NCBI RefSeq assembly: GCF_000819725.1
Contig: NZ_CDDH01000057.1
Span: forward strand, 1-64,000
Direction: 5' to 3'
Source of the DNA: Aeromonas australiensis
GTDB lineage: Bacteria > Pseudomonadota > Gammaproteobacteria > Enterobacterales > Aeromonadaceae
Length of the DNA stretch: 64,000 nucleotides
Both the position numbers and the translations under genes were made by a program. Positions 24,405 through 33,253 of this stretch are shown here, piece after piece (the stretch's first letter is position 1; every line of letters starts with the position of its first letter). The notes below the pieces were generated by a model. That model did no database searches and was not told where the DNA came from. It worked only from the letters and a program-made list of their open reading frames with translations.

Positions 24405-25676
24405 TTATTTCAGCAGACTGAAGATCAGCGCCGATACCGCCAGCGAACCGGTCAGCAGGATAAAGCCGTTGGTCCAGCCGTGACGGAAGCGGGCCAGCGC
24501 CTCCACCTTGTAGATGGCAATCACCGGCATGATGAACAGGATCATGGCAATGACCGGGCCGGAGAGGGTTTCCATCAACCCCAGAATGCCCGGGTTGATG
24601 ATAGCGGCGCCCCAGATAGCGAAGAACATCAGGGCGATGCCGAGCTTGTCCGCCTTGGCCAACGACAGGCCGGTGGGCTTGGCGATCAGGCTTTTCAGGC
24701 TCTCGCGGGCACCGAGGAAGTGACCGAGGAAAGAGGAGCTGATGGCGATAAAGGCAATGAGCGGCCCCAGCGTCACGATCACCGGGTTGTCGGTGATGTT
24801 GGCGAGATAGGAGAGCACAGAGACGTTCTGGGCCTTGGCTTCGGCCAGCTGGGCTGGCGAGAGGCTCAGCACGCAGGAGAAGACGAAGAACAGCACGAAG
24901 CCCACCAGCATCACAGTGGTGTTGCGCAGGATCAGGCCGCTCTTGGCTTCTGCCTGCTCGCCATATTCACGGCGCTGCACGTTGGCAAAGCCGGAGATGG
25001 CGGCGGCGTGGCTGAAGGCGAACACGGTGACCGGCAGTGCCAGCCAGACGGTGTTGAGGAAGTCGACCCCCTCAAGCGCGGTCACTTCCGGCCAGTGCCA
25101 CTGGGGGATCAGGTAGCAGGAGAGGGCCGCCAGAATGGCCGCCAGCGGATAGACCATAAAGGCGAAGGCGCGCAGCATCGCTTTTTCCCCCGCCAGCATC
25201 ACGGCGATCATGGCAAACACCAGCACGCCGGAGAGCATCACCCGATCCGGGGTCGCCATGCCGAGCTGATTGACCATAAAGCTCTCCACCGTGTTGGTCA
25301 GCCCGACCCCGTAGATAAGCAGGATCGGAAAGATGGAGAGGAAGTAGAGCGCCGACATGAGGCGACCGGCCATCTTGCCAAAATGTTCCTCCGCCACTTC
25401 GGTGAAGTCGGCGTGGGGGCGTGAAGAGGAGAGCACGAAGCGCGCCAGCCCGCGGTGGGCGAGGAAGGTCATGGGCCCTGCCAGTACCGCGACGATGACC
25501 AGAGGCCAGATCCCGCCCAGACCCAGATTGATGGGCAGGAACAGGATGCCGGCGCCAACGGCGGTGCCAAACAGGCTGATAACCCAGTGGGTGTCGTGAC
25601 GGCGCCAGCGGGTGGTGCTGGCCGTGGTGGAGCAGGAACCGGATAGCTCCTTGGTAGCCTCTACAGATAAACTCAT
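24405..25676 (-). CDS. HAAAP-family amino acid permease (SdaC/serine-threonine type)
   Basis: A 423-aa polytopic membrane protein starting at ATG 25676 (MSLSVEATKEL). A TTG two codons upstream is less likely. About 11 transmembrane segments begin with ISLFGTAVGAGILFLPINLGLGG (about 32-54), the conserved first helix of the hydroxy/aromatic amino acid permease family. FAFSHAAAISGFANVQR and FLGHFLGARESLKSL are further family regions and fit the serine transporter SdaC branch. Members import serine or threonine with H+ or Na+. The exact substrate is inferred. It has a long AT-rich upstream region. Confidence 0.85.
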   Translation of the reverse strand: MSLSVEATKELSGSCSTTASTTRWRRHDTHWVISLFGTAVGAGILFLPINLGLGGIWPLVIVAVLAGPMTFLAHRGLARFVLSSSRPHADFTEVAEEHFGKMAGRLMSALYFLSIFPILLIYGVGLTNTVESFMVNQLGMATPDRVMLSGVLVFAMIAVMLAGEKAMLRAFAFMVYPLAAILAALSCYLIPQWHWPEVTALEGVDFLNTVWLALPVTVFAFSHAAAISGFANVQRREYGEQAEAKSGLILRNTTVMLVGFVLFFVFSCVLSLSPAQLAEAKAQNVSVLSYLANITDNPVIVTLGPLIAFIAISSSFLGHFLGARESLKSLIAKPTGLSLAKADKLGIALMFFAIWGAAIINPGILGLMETLSGPVIAMILFIMPVIAIYKVEALARFRHGWTNGFILLTGSLAVSALIFSLLK

Positions 25677-25682
25677 TATCAA

Positions 25683-26054
25683 TTCACTTTTTGTTAGTGT
25701 TTTAATCTGAGTTCATTGTGGTTTATCGGGATTTAATTCTCAAAAAGCGAGGCTGAAACATATCACTGCCATTGCGGGGTTTAGCCAGCGAGATTGGGAA
25801 TGGAATCTGGATCTCAGAATGCAACAAAACTGACGCTGGTGGTTTTTGCGAAATATAAAACCAAAATTTTATCTATGCTCGTTTTTTTATTTTGGCTAAT
25901 CAGGTGTTTTCGGAATTACGTGAAAAATCGCACCATTTCTCGCCGACCGATTGTGATGTTTCACTATCGTTTCGCTTCTTTGCCAGCGTATCACGCTGTT
26001 CAAGAGCGCCTTGACCAGCGGATCACACCGGCCATCACTCCGGACCACGCCCCT
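25683..26054. other. AT-rich intergenic region, no gene seen
   Basis: About 370 bp between the permease start and the cysQ terminator. It is clearly more AT-rich than its surroundings. Reading frames crossing it have no ribosome site and no recognisable protein. It probably holds the permease promoter (minus strand), but no convincing hexamer pair was identified. Confidence 0.4.
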
Positions 26055-26084
26055 GAAAAAGCAGGCGACCATCGGGCCGCCTGC
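26055..26084 (-). terminator. Intrinsic terminator of nudE-cysQ
   Basis: Stem GCAGGCG/CGCCTGC with a 10-nt loop, followed on the minus strand by TTTTTC. It lies 30 nt beyond the cysQ stop. Confidence 0.85.
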
Positions 26085-26113
26085 TGGTGTGATGTGATGA
26101 CAAGGCGGTCCAC

Positions 26114-26926
26114 CTAGTGGGCCAGAATGTTGCCCCAGGCGAGATCCGGATCCCCCATCACGATAAAGTCCGGGTTCTCCAGTGAATCCGTTTCGTTGTA
26201 GCTTAGCGGCTGCAACGCCAGGCTGAGGATGCGGCCACCGGCTGCCTCGACGATGCACTGGGCGGCGGCGGTGTCCCACTCGCCGGTGGGGCCGAGCCTT
26301 ACGTAGCAATCGGCTGCCCCTTCCGCCACCAGACAGGATTTGAGGGAGCTGGAGCCAAGCGGGATCAGCTGGTAGTTGATGGCCGGGTTGAGGCGGCGGG
26401 TGAGGTTCTCCAGCTTCTGGCGGCGGCTGATGGCCACCACCAGTGAGTCAGGCTGGTCATGCTCGTGGTGCATGGCGCTGATGGGCAGTACCTCGCCATT
26501 CACCTCCTTGAAGGCGCCGTAGCCGCGCACCGCCCAGTAGAGCACGTTGGACTCGGGAGCATAGATGACCCCGAGCACCGGCACATTGTCCTGCACCAGG
26601 GCGATCAGGGTGGCGAAGTCGCCGCTGCCCGCGATAAATTCGCCAGTGCCGTCGAGGGGGTCCACCAGCCAGTACTGCCGCCAGTTGGATCGCTGGCTGA
26701 AGGGGATGTCGGCCGCCTCTTCGGTCAGCACCGGCACATGGGGGGTGAGCGCCGACAGCGCCTGTTTGAGGTAGGCATCGGCAGCAAGATCGGCACTGGT
26801 GACCGGGGTCGCATCCTCCTTCAGCTGGCGCTCGAACTGACCGCCGTGATAGATGTCGTGAAGGATCCTTCCGGCTTCGCGGGCAATCTCCTTGACCCCC
26901 GGCACCCAGGCCAACAACTCCTGCAT
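26114..26926 (-). CDS. cysQ: 3'(2'),5'-bisphosphate nucleotidase CysQ
   Basis: A 270-aa inositol-monophosphatase-fold enzyme that removes the 3' phosphate from PAP (and PAPS), clearing the by-product of sulfate assimilation. Metal-binding motifs are LTEEAADIPF (about 71-80), WLVDPLDGTGEF (about 90-101) and GEWDTAAAQCIVEAAGG (about 208-224). AGAGGATAA precedes the ATG. It lies 37 nt after nudE in the same direction, so the two are probably one operon. Confidence 0.95.
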   Translation of the reverse strand: MQELLAWVPGVKEIAREAGRILHDIYHGGQFERQLKEDATPVTSADLAADAYLKQALSALTPHVPVLTEEAADIPFSQRSNWRQYWLVDPLDGTGEFIAGSGDFATLIALVQDNVPVLGVIYAPESNVLYWAVRGYGAFKEVNGEVLPISAMHHEHDQPDSLVVAISRRQKLENLTRRLNPAINYQLIPLGSSSLKSCLVAEGAADCYVRLGPTGEWDTAAAQCIVEAAGGRILSLALQPLSYNETDSLENPDFIVMGDPDLAWGNILAH

Positions 26927-26963
26927 CTCGTTATCCTCTGTCTGTTAACTGCCCGTCTGCGGG

Positions 26964-27572
26964 CTACTCTGCCTGCTCCGCCAGCCAGCGTTGGGCCAGC
27001 AGCAGGGCACTGATGCTGCGCGACTCGGTGAAGTCCGGTCGCGCCAGCAATTCGTCAATTCGGTTGAGGGGCCAGGGGATCACCTCCAGCGGTTCCGGCT
27101 CGTCGCCGATCCGCTGCTCGGGGAAGAGATCTCGGGCCAGCAGGATATCCATCCGGCTGGAGAAGTAACCGGGCGCCAGTGATACCTGCTTGAGCAGGGT
27201 CAGGCTGTTGGCGCCAAAGCCCGCCTCCTCCATCAGCTCCCGGTTGCCCGCCTCAAAGGCATCTTCGCCCGGGTCGATCAGCCCCTTGGGAAAGCCCAGC
27301 TCGTAGGAGTGGGTGCCCGCGGCGTATTCGCGCACCAGCAGCAGGGTGCGCGCATCAAACAGCGGCACCACCATGACGGCGCCACGATTACCGCCGCGCA
27401 TCCGCTCGTAGACCCGCTCTTCGCCGTTGGAGAATTTGAGGTGTAGCGATTCCACCTTGAACAGCCGGCTCTCGGCCACGATATCGGCCTTGAGGATCTC
27501 CGGCTTGCTCTTGGGGTGATCCAGTTGGTCGGCAGAGATGTGTTCGGGTTTGCTCTTGTGGGGGTCGCTCAT
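26964..27572 (-). CDS. nudE: ADP compounds hydrolase NudE (Nudix)
   Basis: A 202-aa Nudix hydrolase acting on ADP-ribose, Ap3A, NADH and related ADP compounds. The Nudix box runs GLIDPGEDAFEAGNRELMEE plus AGF (about residues 99-121) and has every consensus residue (Gx5Ex7REUxEExGU). The start is placed at ATG 27572 (MSDPHKSKPEH) by similarity of length to E. coli NudE (about 186 aa). No strong ribosome site is visible and the frame is open 27 codons further. It is divergent from yrfG and upstream of cysQ. Confidence 0.92.
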   Translation of the reverse strand: MSDPHKSKPEHISADQLDHPKSKPEILKADIVAESRLFKVESLHLKFSNGEERVYERMRGGNRGAVMVVPLFDARTLLLVREYAAGTHSYELGFPKGLIDPGEDAFEAGNRELMEEAGFGANSLTLLKQVSLAPGYFSSRMDILLARDLFPEQRIGDEPEPLEVIPWPLNRIDELLARPDFTESRSISALLLAQRWLAEQAE

Positions 27573-27719
27573 CGGACGCTGGCTGCTCGTTAAAAAATCG
27601 TGCTTCAAGAGTAAACGACTCTCACACCGAACACCACGGGCCAGGGATGGCAAAGGGGGAGGAAAAATCCGCTATACTGCCGCTCCATTTCTTTCGCGAC
27701 ACCGAGATCAAGAGGCCCG

Positions 27720-28400
27720 ATGCCACACACCTGCTCCACCACCTTGCCCTGGCACCAGATAGATACCATCTTGCTCGATATGGATGGCACCCTGATCGAT
27801 CTCCATTTTGACAACTACCTCTGGCAGCAACTGGTGCCGGAGCGTTACGCCGAGCGGCTTGGTCTGCCGCTGGATGAGGCAAAGGAGCAGATTGAGGGGC
27901 ACTATCAGGCGGTCAACGGCACCCTCAACTGGTACTGCGTGGATTACTGGAGCGAGACCCTGGGGCTCGATATTCGCGCCCTCAAGCAAGAGTTGCTGGC
28001 GAAGATCCAGTGGCGCCCTCACACCATCCCCTTTCTGGCCGAGCTGCGTGCCGCGGGCAAACAGCTGGTGCTCTTTACCAATGCCCACCCCGCCAGCCTG
28101 TCGGTGAAGGATGCGCAGCTCGGCCTTGCCGACCATCTGGATCTGATGGTGAGCACCCATGAGCTGGGTTGGTCGAAGGAGAGCCAGCTCTGCTGGCAGG
28201 CGCTGGCACAGCGGCTGGCGTTCGATCCGGCCCGCACCCTGTTTGTGGATGACAGCGAGCGGATCCTGCGGGCTGCCGCCGACTACGGCATCGGCTATCA
28301 GCTGGCGATCCAGAACCCGGACAGCTGCAAGCCGGAGCAGAGCATTACCGCTTTTCCAGCGATCCGCGATTATGCCGAGTTGCTGCCGCTGGCAGTCTGA
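27720..28400 (+). CDS. yrfG: GMP/IMP 5'-nucleotidase YrfG (HAD superfamily)
   Basis: A 226-aa HAD phosphatase. Motif I is LLDMDGTLIDL (about 19-29, nucleophile Asp in DMDGT), motif II VLFTNAHP (about 117-124), and motif IV FVDDSERIL (about 176-184). LNWYCVDYWSETLGLDI (about 71-87) closely matches E. coli YrfG. The enzyme dephosphorylates GMP and IMP. AAGAGG is the ribosome site and a TATACT-like -10 lies at 27673-27678. It is divergent from nudE, as in enterics. Confidence 0.93.
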   Translation: MPHTCSTTLPWHQIDTILLDMDGTLIDLHFDNYLWQQLVPERYAERLGLPLDEAKEQIEGHYQAVNGTLNWYCVDYWSETLGLDIRALKQELLAKIQWRPHTIPFLAELRAAGKQLVLFTNAHPASLSVKDAQLGLADHLDLMVSTHELGWSKESQLCWQALAQRLAFDPARTLFVDDSERILRAAADYGIGYQLAIQNPDSCKPEQSITAFPAIRDYAELLPLAV

Positions 28401-28413
28401 ATCTGCTGAAACG

Positions 28414-28442
28414 AGAGAGGGCTGCATCGTGCAGCCCTCTCT
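28414..28442. terminator. Bidirectional hairpin after yrfG
   Basis: 13-bp perfect stem AGAGAGGGCTGCA/TGCAGCCCTCTCT with a TCG loop, between convergent yrfG and the PspB-like gene. No long T-run is present. Confidence 0.7.
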
Positions 28443-28467
28443 GTATCTGAAACCTGGCGGTGAAACA

Positions 28468-28680
28468 TTACAGCTCCCGAAACGGGCGGCGCTTCTCCTC
28501 TTCGATGACGATTGCCTCCAGATTGACGATGCGATCCTGCAACTCTCTGATGATAATATCCTGCTTGCCGAGGCGGTCGGTGATGCGGGCATCCCCCAGC
28601 TGGTAGCGAGCCCGTTTGCCGAGGTATCCGAACAATAGGCTGATAAATACGATCAGGACTATGCCTGTCCACATGGTCAT
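28468..28680 (-). CDS. PspB-like small membrane protein, 70 aa
   Basis: It starts at ATG 28680 (MTMWTGIVLIVF), 7 nt after AAGGAG. One N-terminal transmembrane helix (about residues 3-18) is followed by a basic patch GKRARYQLGD and a charged helix IIRELQDRIVNLEAIVIEEE likely to form a coiled coil. Topology, length and the xxRIxxLExI pattern resemble phage-shock protein B, but no pspA or pspC lies nearby. A stand-alone PspB-domain protein is the best description. The function is unknown. Confidence 0.7.
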   Translation of the reverse strand: MTMWTGIVLIVFISLLFGYLGKRARYQLGDARITDRLGKQDIIIRELQDRIVNLEAIVIEEEKRRPFREL

Positions 28681-28805
28681 GTCACGACTCCTTGTCGTTA
28701 TCAATATGGTCGTCATAAACGGCGAAAACGCGGATGGATCCGCTCTGTTTTCTCATAGCTGCCAATTGGCTGCAATGGGGCCCGTTTCACCTTTGTGATG
28801 CAGTT

Positions 28806-28887
28806 GGCTATTGCTGCCAGAGCGGGCGGTCAAGCCACCACCTTGTTACCCGGGTGGCTATTGTTGCCAGAGGGGGCGGCCAAGCCA
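28806..28887. repeat. Imperfect direct repeat at the 3' end of the DUF1294 gene
   Basis: A segment of about 33 bp (28806-28838, GGCTATTGCTGCCAGAGCGG...) recurs at 28855-28887 (GGCTATTGTTGCCAGAGGGG...) with four mismatches. The second copy encodes the last codons of the DUF1294 protein (GRPLWQQ-stop). The first copy, 49 bp further downstream, would encode DRPLWQQ-stop in the +1 frame. This is a small tandem duplication of a gene end. Confidence 0.8.
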
Positions 28888-29196
28888 GAGTCCCCACAGG
28901 GTCAGGTGCAGCAGCACGATAAACCAGAAGACCAGCCGGTAGCTGCGCTTCTGGGTCTTGTGGCGCAGCCACTGGCGGGCAACCAGCGCTCCTGGCCAGC
29001 CGCCGCACAGCTCCAGCAGATGGAGGCGGGATTCGGGAATGCGCCACTGCCCGCGTACTGCCTGCCGCTTGTCCCAGGCGTAGGCGGCCACCGTGAGCAG
29101 GCTCATAGAGAGCAGCACGGCCAGCGGCCACCACTGCTGGTCATGGACACCGAGCCACAGCGTCGCCCCCAGAGGCAACAGCGCCAGCGCCATCAT
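28858..29196 (-). CDS. DUF1294 membrane protein
   Basis: A 112-aa protein with hydrophobic segments at about residues 3-20, 24-40 and 89-105. The conserved core YAWDKRQAVRGQWRIPESRLHLLELCGGWPGALVARQ..LRHKTQKRSYR matches DUF1294 (YxxDK, GGWPG, HK). Function unknown. Its ATG overlaps the stop of the upstream acetyltransferase gene by 4 bp (ATGA), so the two are translationally coupled. The 3' end has been partly duplicated. Confidence 0.85.
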   Translation of the reverse strand: MMALALLPLGATLWLGVHDQQWWPLAVLLSMSLLTVAAYAWDKRQAVRGQWRIPESRLHLLELCGGWPGALVARQWLRHKTQKRSYRLVFWFIVLLHLTLWGLWLGRPLWQQ

Positions 29197-29783
29197 TGGG
29201 CCAGCTCCCAGCAGCGCTCCTCATCCTGCTTGAGGGTGCGGATCACCCTGGCCGGATTGCCCACCGCCACCGAGTCGGCCGGGATATCGCGGGTGACCAC
29301 GGCGCCGGCACCTATGATGGAGCGCGGCCCTATGGTGACGCCGGGGCAGATGATGGCGCCGCCGCCAATCCAGCAGTCGTCACCGATCCGCACCGGCTTG
29401 TTGTAGGCGGTCCAGTTGCGTCGCTCCAGATAGTTCATGGTGTGGGTGGCGGTGTAGATCTGCACGTTGGGGGCCAGCAGCACATGACTGCCGATGTGCA
29501 CTTCACCCACGTCGAGAATGGTGACGTTGAAGTTGAAGAAGGTCTTCTCGCCGATGTGGATGTTGCGGCCAAACTCGCAGGTAAACGGTGTGCTGATCCA
29601 GCTGGAATCGGGGCAGTGGCCGAACAGTTCGCGGCAAATCTGCTGGCGCAGCGGGCCATCGCCCGCAGAGGAACCATTGAGCCGGGTCAGTAGCGCTTGG
29701 CCGCGGATCCGGTCGCTCGCTATCTCCTCGCTCTGGCTATCCAGTGCCCCGCCTGCCAGTACCTTGTCCCAGTCGCTCGCCAT
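29193..29783 (-). CDS. Hexapeptide-repeat O-acetyltransferase (maltose/galactoside acetyltransferase family)
   Basis: A 196-aa left-handed beta-helix acetyltransferase of the LacA/Maa/NodL group. It starts at ATG 29783, 5 nt after GGAGG. The N-terminal Mac domain (about 1-55) contains RGQALLTRLN, followed by hexapeptide repeats with the catalytic His in TATHTM (about 110-115) and the C-terminal CoA-binding run IICPGVTIGPRSIIGAGAVV (about 143-162) then GNPARVIR. It acetylates a sugar hydroxyl with acetyl-CoA. The exact sugar is not set by the sequence. First gene of a pair with DUF1294. Confidence 0.88.
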   Translation of the reverse strand: MASDWDKVLAGGALDSQSEEIASDRIRGQALLTRLNGSSAGDGPLRQQICRELFGHCPDSSWISTPFTCEFGRNIHIGEKTFFNFNVTILDVGEVHIGSHVLLAPNVQIYTATHTMNYLERRNWTAYNKPVRIGDDCWIGGGAIICPGVTIGPRSIIGAGAVVTRDIPADSVAVGNPARVIRTLKQDEERCWELAQ

Positions 29784-29868
29784 TGCTACCTCCTCATGCT
29801 GCAAGAGGGGGCAGTATACGTGACTGTCTGGGGCGCCGTCAGTCTGTCACTTCTGGCAGGGCTCTGCG

Positions 29869-31131
29869 TCAACCTGCGGGCCAGACGAGGGGCAGGATCA
29901 GCAGGGCCGAGACAAAGTAGGGGAGCAGCACCCGCAGCCCGAGACTGCGCCCGCCAATGCCAAGGGCCAGCAGCCCCTTCACCAGCGAGTTGACCAGCCC
30001 GGCGAGCAGGATGCCGCGGGCAGCCACCTCCAGCGCCAGCTCCTTGTGGGAGAGCTGGGAGAGCGACAGCGTGATGGCGTCCACGTCGGTGATCCCCGAC
30101 ACCAGCGCCAGCAGATAGACCCCGGAGTTGCCTACCTTGTCTTGCAGCAGGGTGGCCATAAAGCCGATCAGCGCCAGCAGCAGGCCGAACTTGATGGCGG
30201 TGGCCAGATCGAGCGGGTTGCTGGTTTCCGGTTTGACCGGGCCGTCGGTCAGCGCCTCGCGCTGACGCCAGAACCAGAAGGCAAAGCCGTAGACTGTGGT
30301 GGCCAGCAGCAACAGGGGGGTGACGAGGCGCATCGCCAGCTCGCTGTGAATGAGCAGTACCAGCACCAGCAGCCGTAGCCACATGGTTGCCCCTGCCAGC
30401 AAGATGCCGGTGGCCAGCAGCCGCTCCAGCCCGCTCTGCTCCCGATTGAGGCGAGCGAATTGCAAGGTAAGAGCGGTGGAGGAGGCGAGCCCGGCCAGCA
30501 TGCTGGTGAGCACCAGTCCGGCGCGAGTACCGAGCAGCCGTACCGCGAAGTGACCACAAAACGAGATGCCGGCGATCACCACCACCATCAGCCAGATCTT
30601 GAAGGGGTTGAAGGCGTCGAGGGGGCCCATCTCCTCGTTGGGCAGTACCGGCAGCAGCACCAGCGAGATAAGCAGAAAGCGCAAGGTAGCGTGGAATTCG
30701 GTTTCGCTCAGAAACAGCATCCCCTGCTGGATCTGTCCCTTCAAGCCCATCAACAGGGCAGCCAGCACGGCGCAGGCCACCGCCTCGCTCGGGCTCAGCA
30801 GTACCGACATCAGCCCCAGCAGATAGGTGAGCAGCATGGCTACCGAGCTGGTGAGACCGAACTCCCCCTGCCAGCGCTGGGCCAGCCAGACCGAGAGGCC
30901 GCAGCCGATCACCACCGCCAGCAGGCCGAGCAGCGGCAGCCAGGGGCCCAGGGTGGGCAGCAGCAAACCGCACACCCCGCCGAGCAGGCCGATAAGGCCG
31001 TAGGTACGCATCCCGGCGATGCGCTGGTTGTCCCCCAGCTGGCGCACCTGCCAGCCCCGCTCCAGTCCGATAATCAGGCCGATGGCCAGCGAGACCAGGG
31101 CACCGTTGACGGGTTCTGCATTGATCCACAT
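29869..31131 (-). CDS. MgtC/SapB-DUF4010 family membrane protein
   Basis: A 420-aa polytopic membrane protein starting at ATG 31131 after AAGGAAG. The first ~120 residues are MgtC/SapB-like (LAIGLIIGLERGWQ at about 10-23, MRTYGLIGLLGG at about 41-52, the conserved GxxxGxERG/RT pattern). The rest is a DUF4010 unit with LVSGITDVDAITLSLS (about 336-351) and repeated hydrophobic helices. The family is membrane-bound with unknown transport or stress roles. It is divergent from sbp. Confidence 0.85.
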   Translation of the reverse strand: MWINAEPVNGALVSLAIGLIIGLERGWQVRQLGDNQRIAGMRTYGLIGLLGGVCGLLLPTLGPWLPLLGLLAVVIGCGLSVWLAQRWQGEFGLTSSVAMLLTYLLGLMSVLLSPSEAVACAVLAALLMGLKGQIQQGMLFLSETEFHATLRFLLISLVLLPVLPNEEMGPLDAFNPFKIWLMVVVIAGISFCGHFAVRLLGTRAGLVLTSMLAGLASSTALTLQFARLNREQSGLERLLATGILLAGATMWLRLLVLVLLIHSELAMRLVTPLLLLATTVYGFAFWFWRQREALTDGPVKPETSNPLDLATAIKFGLLLALIGFMATLLQDKVGNSGVYLLALVSGITDVDAITLSLSQLSHKELALEVAARGILLAGLVNSLVKGLLALGIGGRSLGLRVLLPYFVSALLILPLVWPAG

Positions 31132-31348
31132 AACGACTTCCTTTTCGTCATCTGCCTGCCTTGTTCCCATGATGGCACAGCGCTTGAGGTCACAGAGGGG
31201 CATGGCTCACAGAGTCTGCGTCCGGCTCCCGGTGCGGGTGGCTGAGCTGATATGAGCAAAAGAGATAAGCAAAGAGTTATTTCTTTCTTCTGGGCATAAC
31301 AACTCCACGGCATGCTGTTCTCAACCCAACAAGATATGGAGTATCACC

Positions 31349-32350
31349 ATGAAACTGCGAATGACCGCTCTCTCCCTCTTCTCTCTGCTGGCATTTGGCC
31401 AGGCCAATGCCGCCGAGATCCGTCTGCTCAACGTCTCTTACGATCCGACCCGCGAGCTGTTTCAGGAGTACAACGCCGCCTTTGCCAAGGAGTGGAAGGC
31501 CAAAACCGGCGACGATGTGGTGGTGAGCCAGTCTCACGGTGGCTCCGGCAAGCAGGCCCGCGCTGTGGTGGATGGACTGGAGGCCGACGTGGTATCGCTG
31601 GCGCTGGCCTACGATGTCAACGCCATCGCCAAGGAGGGGCTGACCGCTGCCGACTGGCAGAGTCGCCTCGGCAACAACGCCTCGCCCTATACCTCCACCA
31701 TTGTCTTCTTGGTGCGCAAGGGCAATCCCAAGCAGATCAAGGATTGGGATGATCTAGTGCGCAAGGATGTCGCCATCGTGACTCCCAACCCCAAGACCTC
31801 CGGCGGGGCACGCTGGAACTATCTGGCCGCCTGGGGCTATGCCCTGAAGAAGAGCGGCAGTGAAGAGGGGGCCAAGCAGTTTGTTGGCGATCTATTCAAG
31901 AACGTGAAGGTGCTGGACTCAGGCGCTCGCGGTGCCACCACCAGCTTTACCGAGCGCGGTCTCGGTGACGTGCTGCTGGCGTGGGAGAACGAAGCCCTGC
32001 TGGTGCTTGGTCAGGCGGGTGCCAGCGACAAGTTCGAGCTGGTGGTGCCTTCAGTCTCCATTCTGGCAGAGCCGCCAGTCGCGGTGGTGGACAAGGTGGC
32101 CAGGAAGCACGGTACCGAAGCGGTGGCCAAGGCCTATCTCGATTATCTCTACTCTGACGAGGGGCAGCATATTGTCGCCAAACATCACTATCGCCCCAGC
32201 AACCCGGCGATCCTGAAGGAGACCGCGGCCCAGTTCCCGCAGCTTGCCCTCTTTACCGTCAAGGATCTGGAAGGGGATTGGGAGAAAGCCCAGAAGAAAC
32301 ACTTCGCCCAGGGTGGTTTGTTTGACCAGATCTATCAGCCGGGTCGTTGA
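31349..32350 (+). CDS. sbp: Periplasmic sulfate-binding protein
   Basis: A 333-aa secreted protein with a signal peptide ([21 protein letters not shown], cleavage about 21/22). It begins [14 protein letters not shown] and holds [14 protein letters not shown] (about 57-70), ITPNPK-type [20 protein letters not shown] and WENEAL, all sulfate/thiosulfate-binding signatures. Of the two E. coli proteins it resembles Sbp more than CysP from memory. It delivers sulfate to the CysTWA transporter encoded 0.9 kb downstream. GGAG precedes the ATG. Confidence 0.92.
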   Translation: MKLRMTALSLFSLLAFGQANAAEIRLLNVSYDPTRELFQEYNAAFAKEWKAKTGDDVVVSQSHGGSGKQARAVVDGLEADVVSLALAYDVNAIAKEGLTAADWQSRLGNNASPYTSTIVFLVRKGNPKQIKDWDDLVRKDVAIVTPNPKTSGGARWNYLAAWGYALKKSGSEEGAKQFVGDLFKNVKVLDSGARGATTSFTERGLGDVLLAWENEALLVLGQAGASDKFELVVPSVSILAEPPVAVVDKVARKHGTEAVAKAYLDYLYSDEGQHIVAKHHYRPSNPAILKETAAQFPQLALFTVKDLEGDWEKAQKKHFAQGGLFDQIYQPGR

Positions 32351-32406
32351 TAGCTTCGTTATCCATCACTGAACTGGCCCCTGTGCCAGCCGATAGGAGC
32401 ACCAAG

Positions 32407-32982
32407 ATGAACAAGATCCTCCTGGTTCCCGGTCTGCACAACAGTGGGCCGGATCACTGGCAGAGCCGCTGGCACGATCATTTTCCCCAATGGCAGCGGA
32501 TGACCGGGCTACCGTGGGACAAGCCGGACCTCAGGGTCTGGAGTGCCAAGCTGGCGAGCAAGCTGAAACGTCGCCGCAGCCGGGTCCATCTGGTGGCTCA
32601 CTCTTTTGGCGCGCTGACCTCCATCGCGGCGGCCCGCTTGCAGCCGGAGAAGGTGGCCTCGATCTTTCTGGTAGCGCCCGCCGATCCCGCCCGTTTTGGC
32701 ATTGCGGATGAGGCCTTGGCCGGGCCGCTGCAGGTATCGGCCCAGCTGGTGGCCAGCCGCAATGATCCCTGGATGAGCTTTGAACGGGCCGAATACTGGA
32801 GTCGCCAGTGGCAGGTACCGCTGTTCGATGCCGGTGAGGTGGGCCATATCAATGCCCAGTCAGGTCATGGGGACTGGCATCAGGGGCTGCATTTGCTGGG
32901 GGCTCTCTACCGCCGTGGTGAGCTGGTAGTGGCACCGGTCAAGGCCGCATCGCCCCGGCCGGTCGTACTGGGCTTTCGCTAG
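32407..32982 (+). CDS. RBBP9/YdeN-family serine hydrolase
   Basis: A 191-aa alpha/beta hydrolase starting at ATG 32407 after AGGAG. The nucleophile Ser lies in VHLVAHSFGALT (about residues 61-72). The acid is probably the Asp of NDPWMSFERA (about 120) and the catalytic His is in GHINAQSGHGDW (about 148-159). The length and MNKILLVPGLHNSGPDHWQS start match PF06821. The substrate is unknown. It sits between sbp and cysT, and a terminator separates it from the latter, so it is probably co-transcribed with sbp. Confidence 0.85.
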   Translation: MNKILLVPGLHNSGPDHWQSRWHDHFPQWQRMTGLPWDKPDLRVWSAKLASKLKRRRSRVHLVAHSFGALTSIAAARLQPEKVASIFLVAPADPARFGIADEALAGPLQVSAQLVASRNDPWMSFERAEYWSRQWQVPLFDAGEVGHINAQSGHGDWHQGLHLLGALYRRGELVVAPVKAASPRPVVLGFR

Positions 32983-33081
32983 GTATCTGTGAAGTGGTTG
33001 GAGGGTTGTCGGGCGCGCTGTTCGCTGGCTACTCCATGCCCCCGTTCTTTGAATGCTCCGCTCCGTATTGCTCCATTTCTT

Positions 33082-33113
33082 AGGTCTTTTATTTATATAA
33101 AAGACCTTTTTTT
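33082..33113 (+). terminator. Terminator of the sbp-hydrolase unit
   Basis: 11-bp stem AGGTCTTTTAT/ATAAAAGACCT with a TTAT loop, followed by an uninterrupted T-run. It separates sbp and the hydrolase from cysTWA, which then needs its own promoter in 33114-33253. Confidence 0.85.
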
Positions 33114-33253
33114 ATTTGGATCGCTCTAAAAGCCTTGTCCCACCGTTGTTAGATAAAAAAGTAATTAGCAAAGTCGCAAATGGTGTTTGTTGCCGATGAG
33201 GGGAGTGAGCAGAATCACCATATCGAAAATTCTTCATAACAGATGGATGTGTT

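Noticed and set aside
25794-26117. Plus-strand frame of 107 codons upstream of the permease gene
   Set aside because: AT-rich, without ribosome site or recognisable protein, and it runs through the cysQ terminator.
33220-33253. CysB-site candidate shared by sbp and cysT (TTCTTC then CATAACA)
   Set aside because: The cysT copy is only about 14 nt from the start codon, too near to act as an activator site. The match is short and could be chance.
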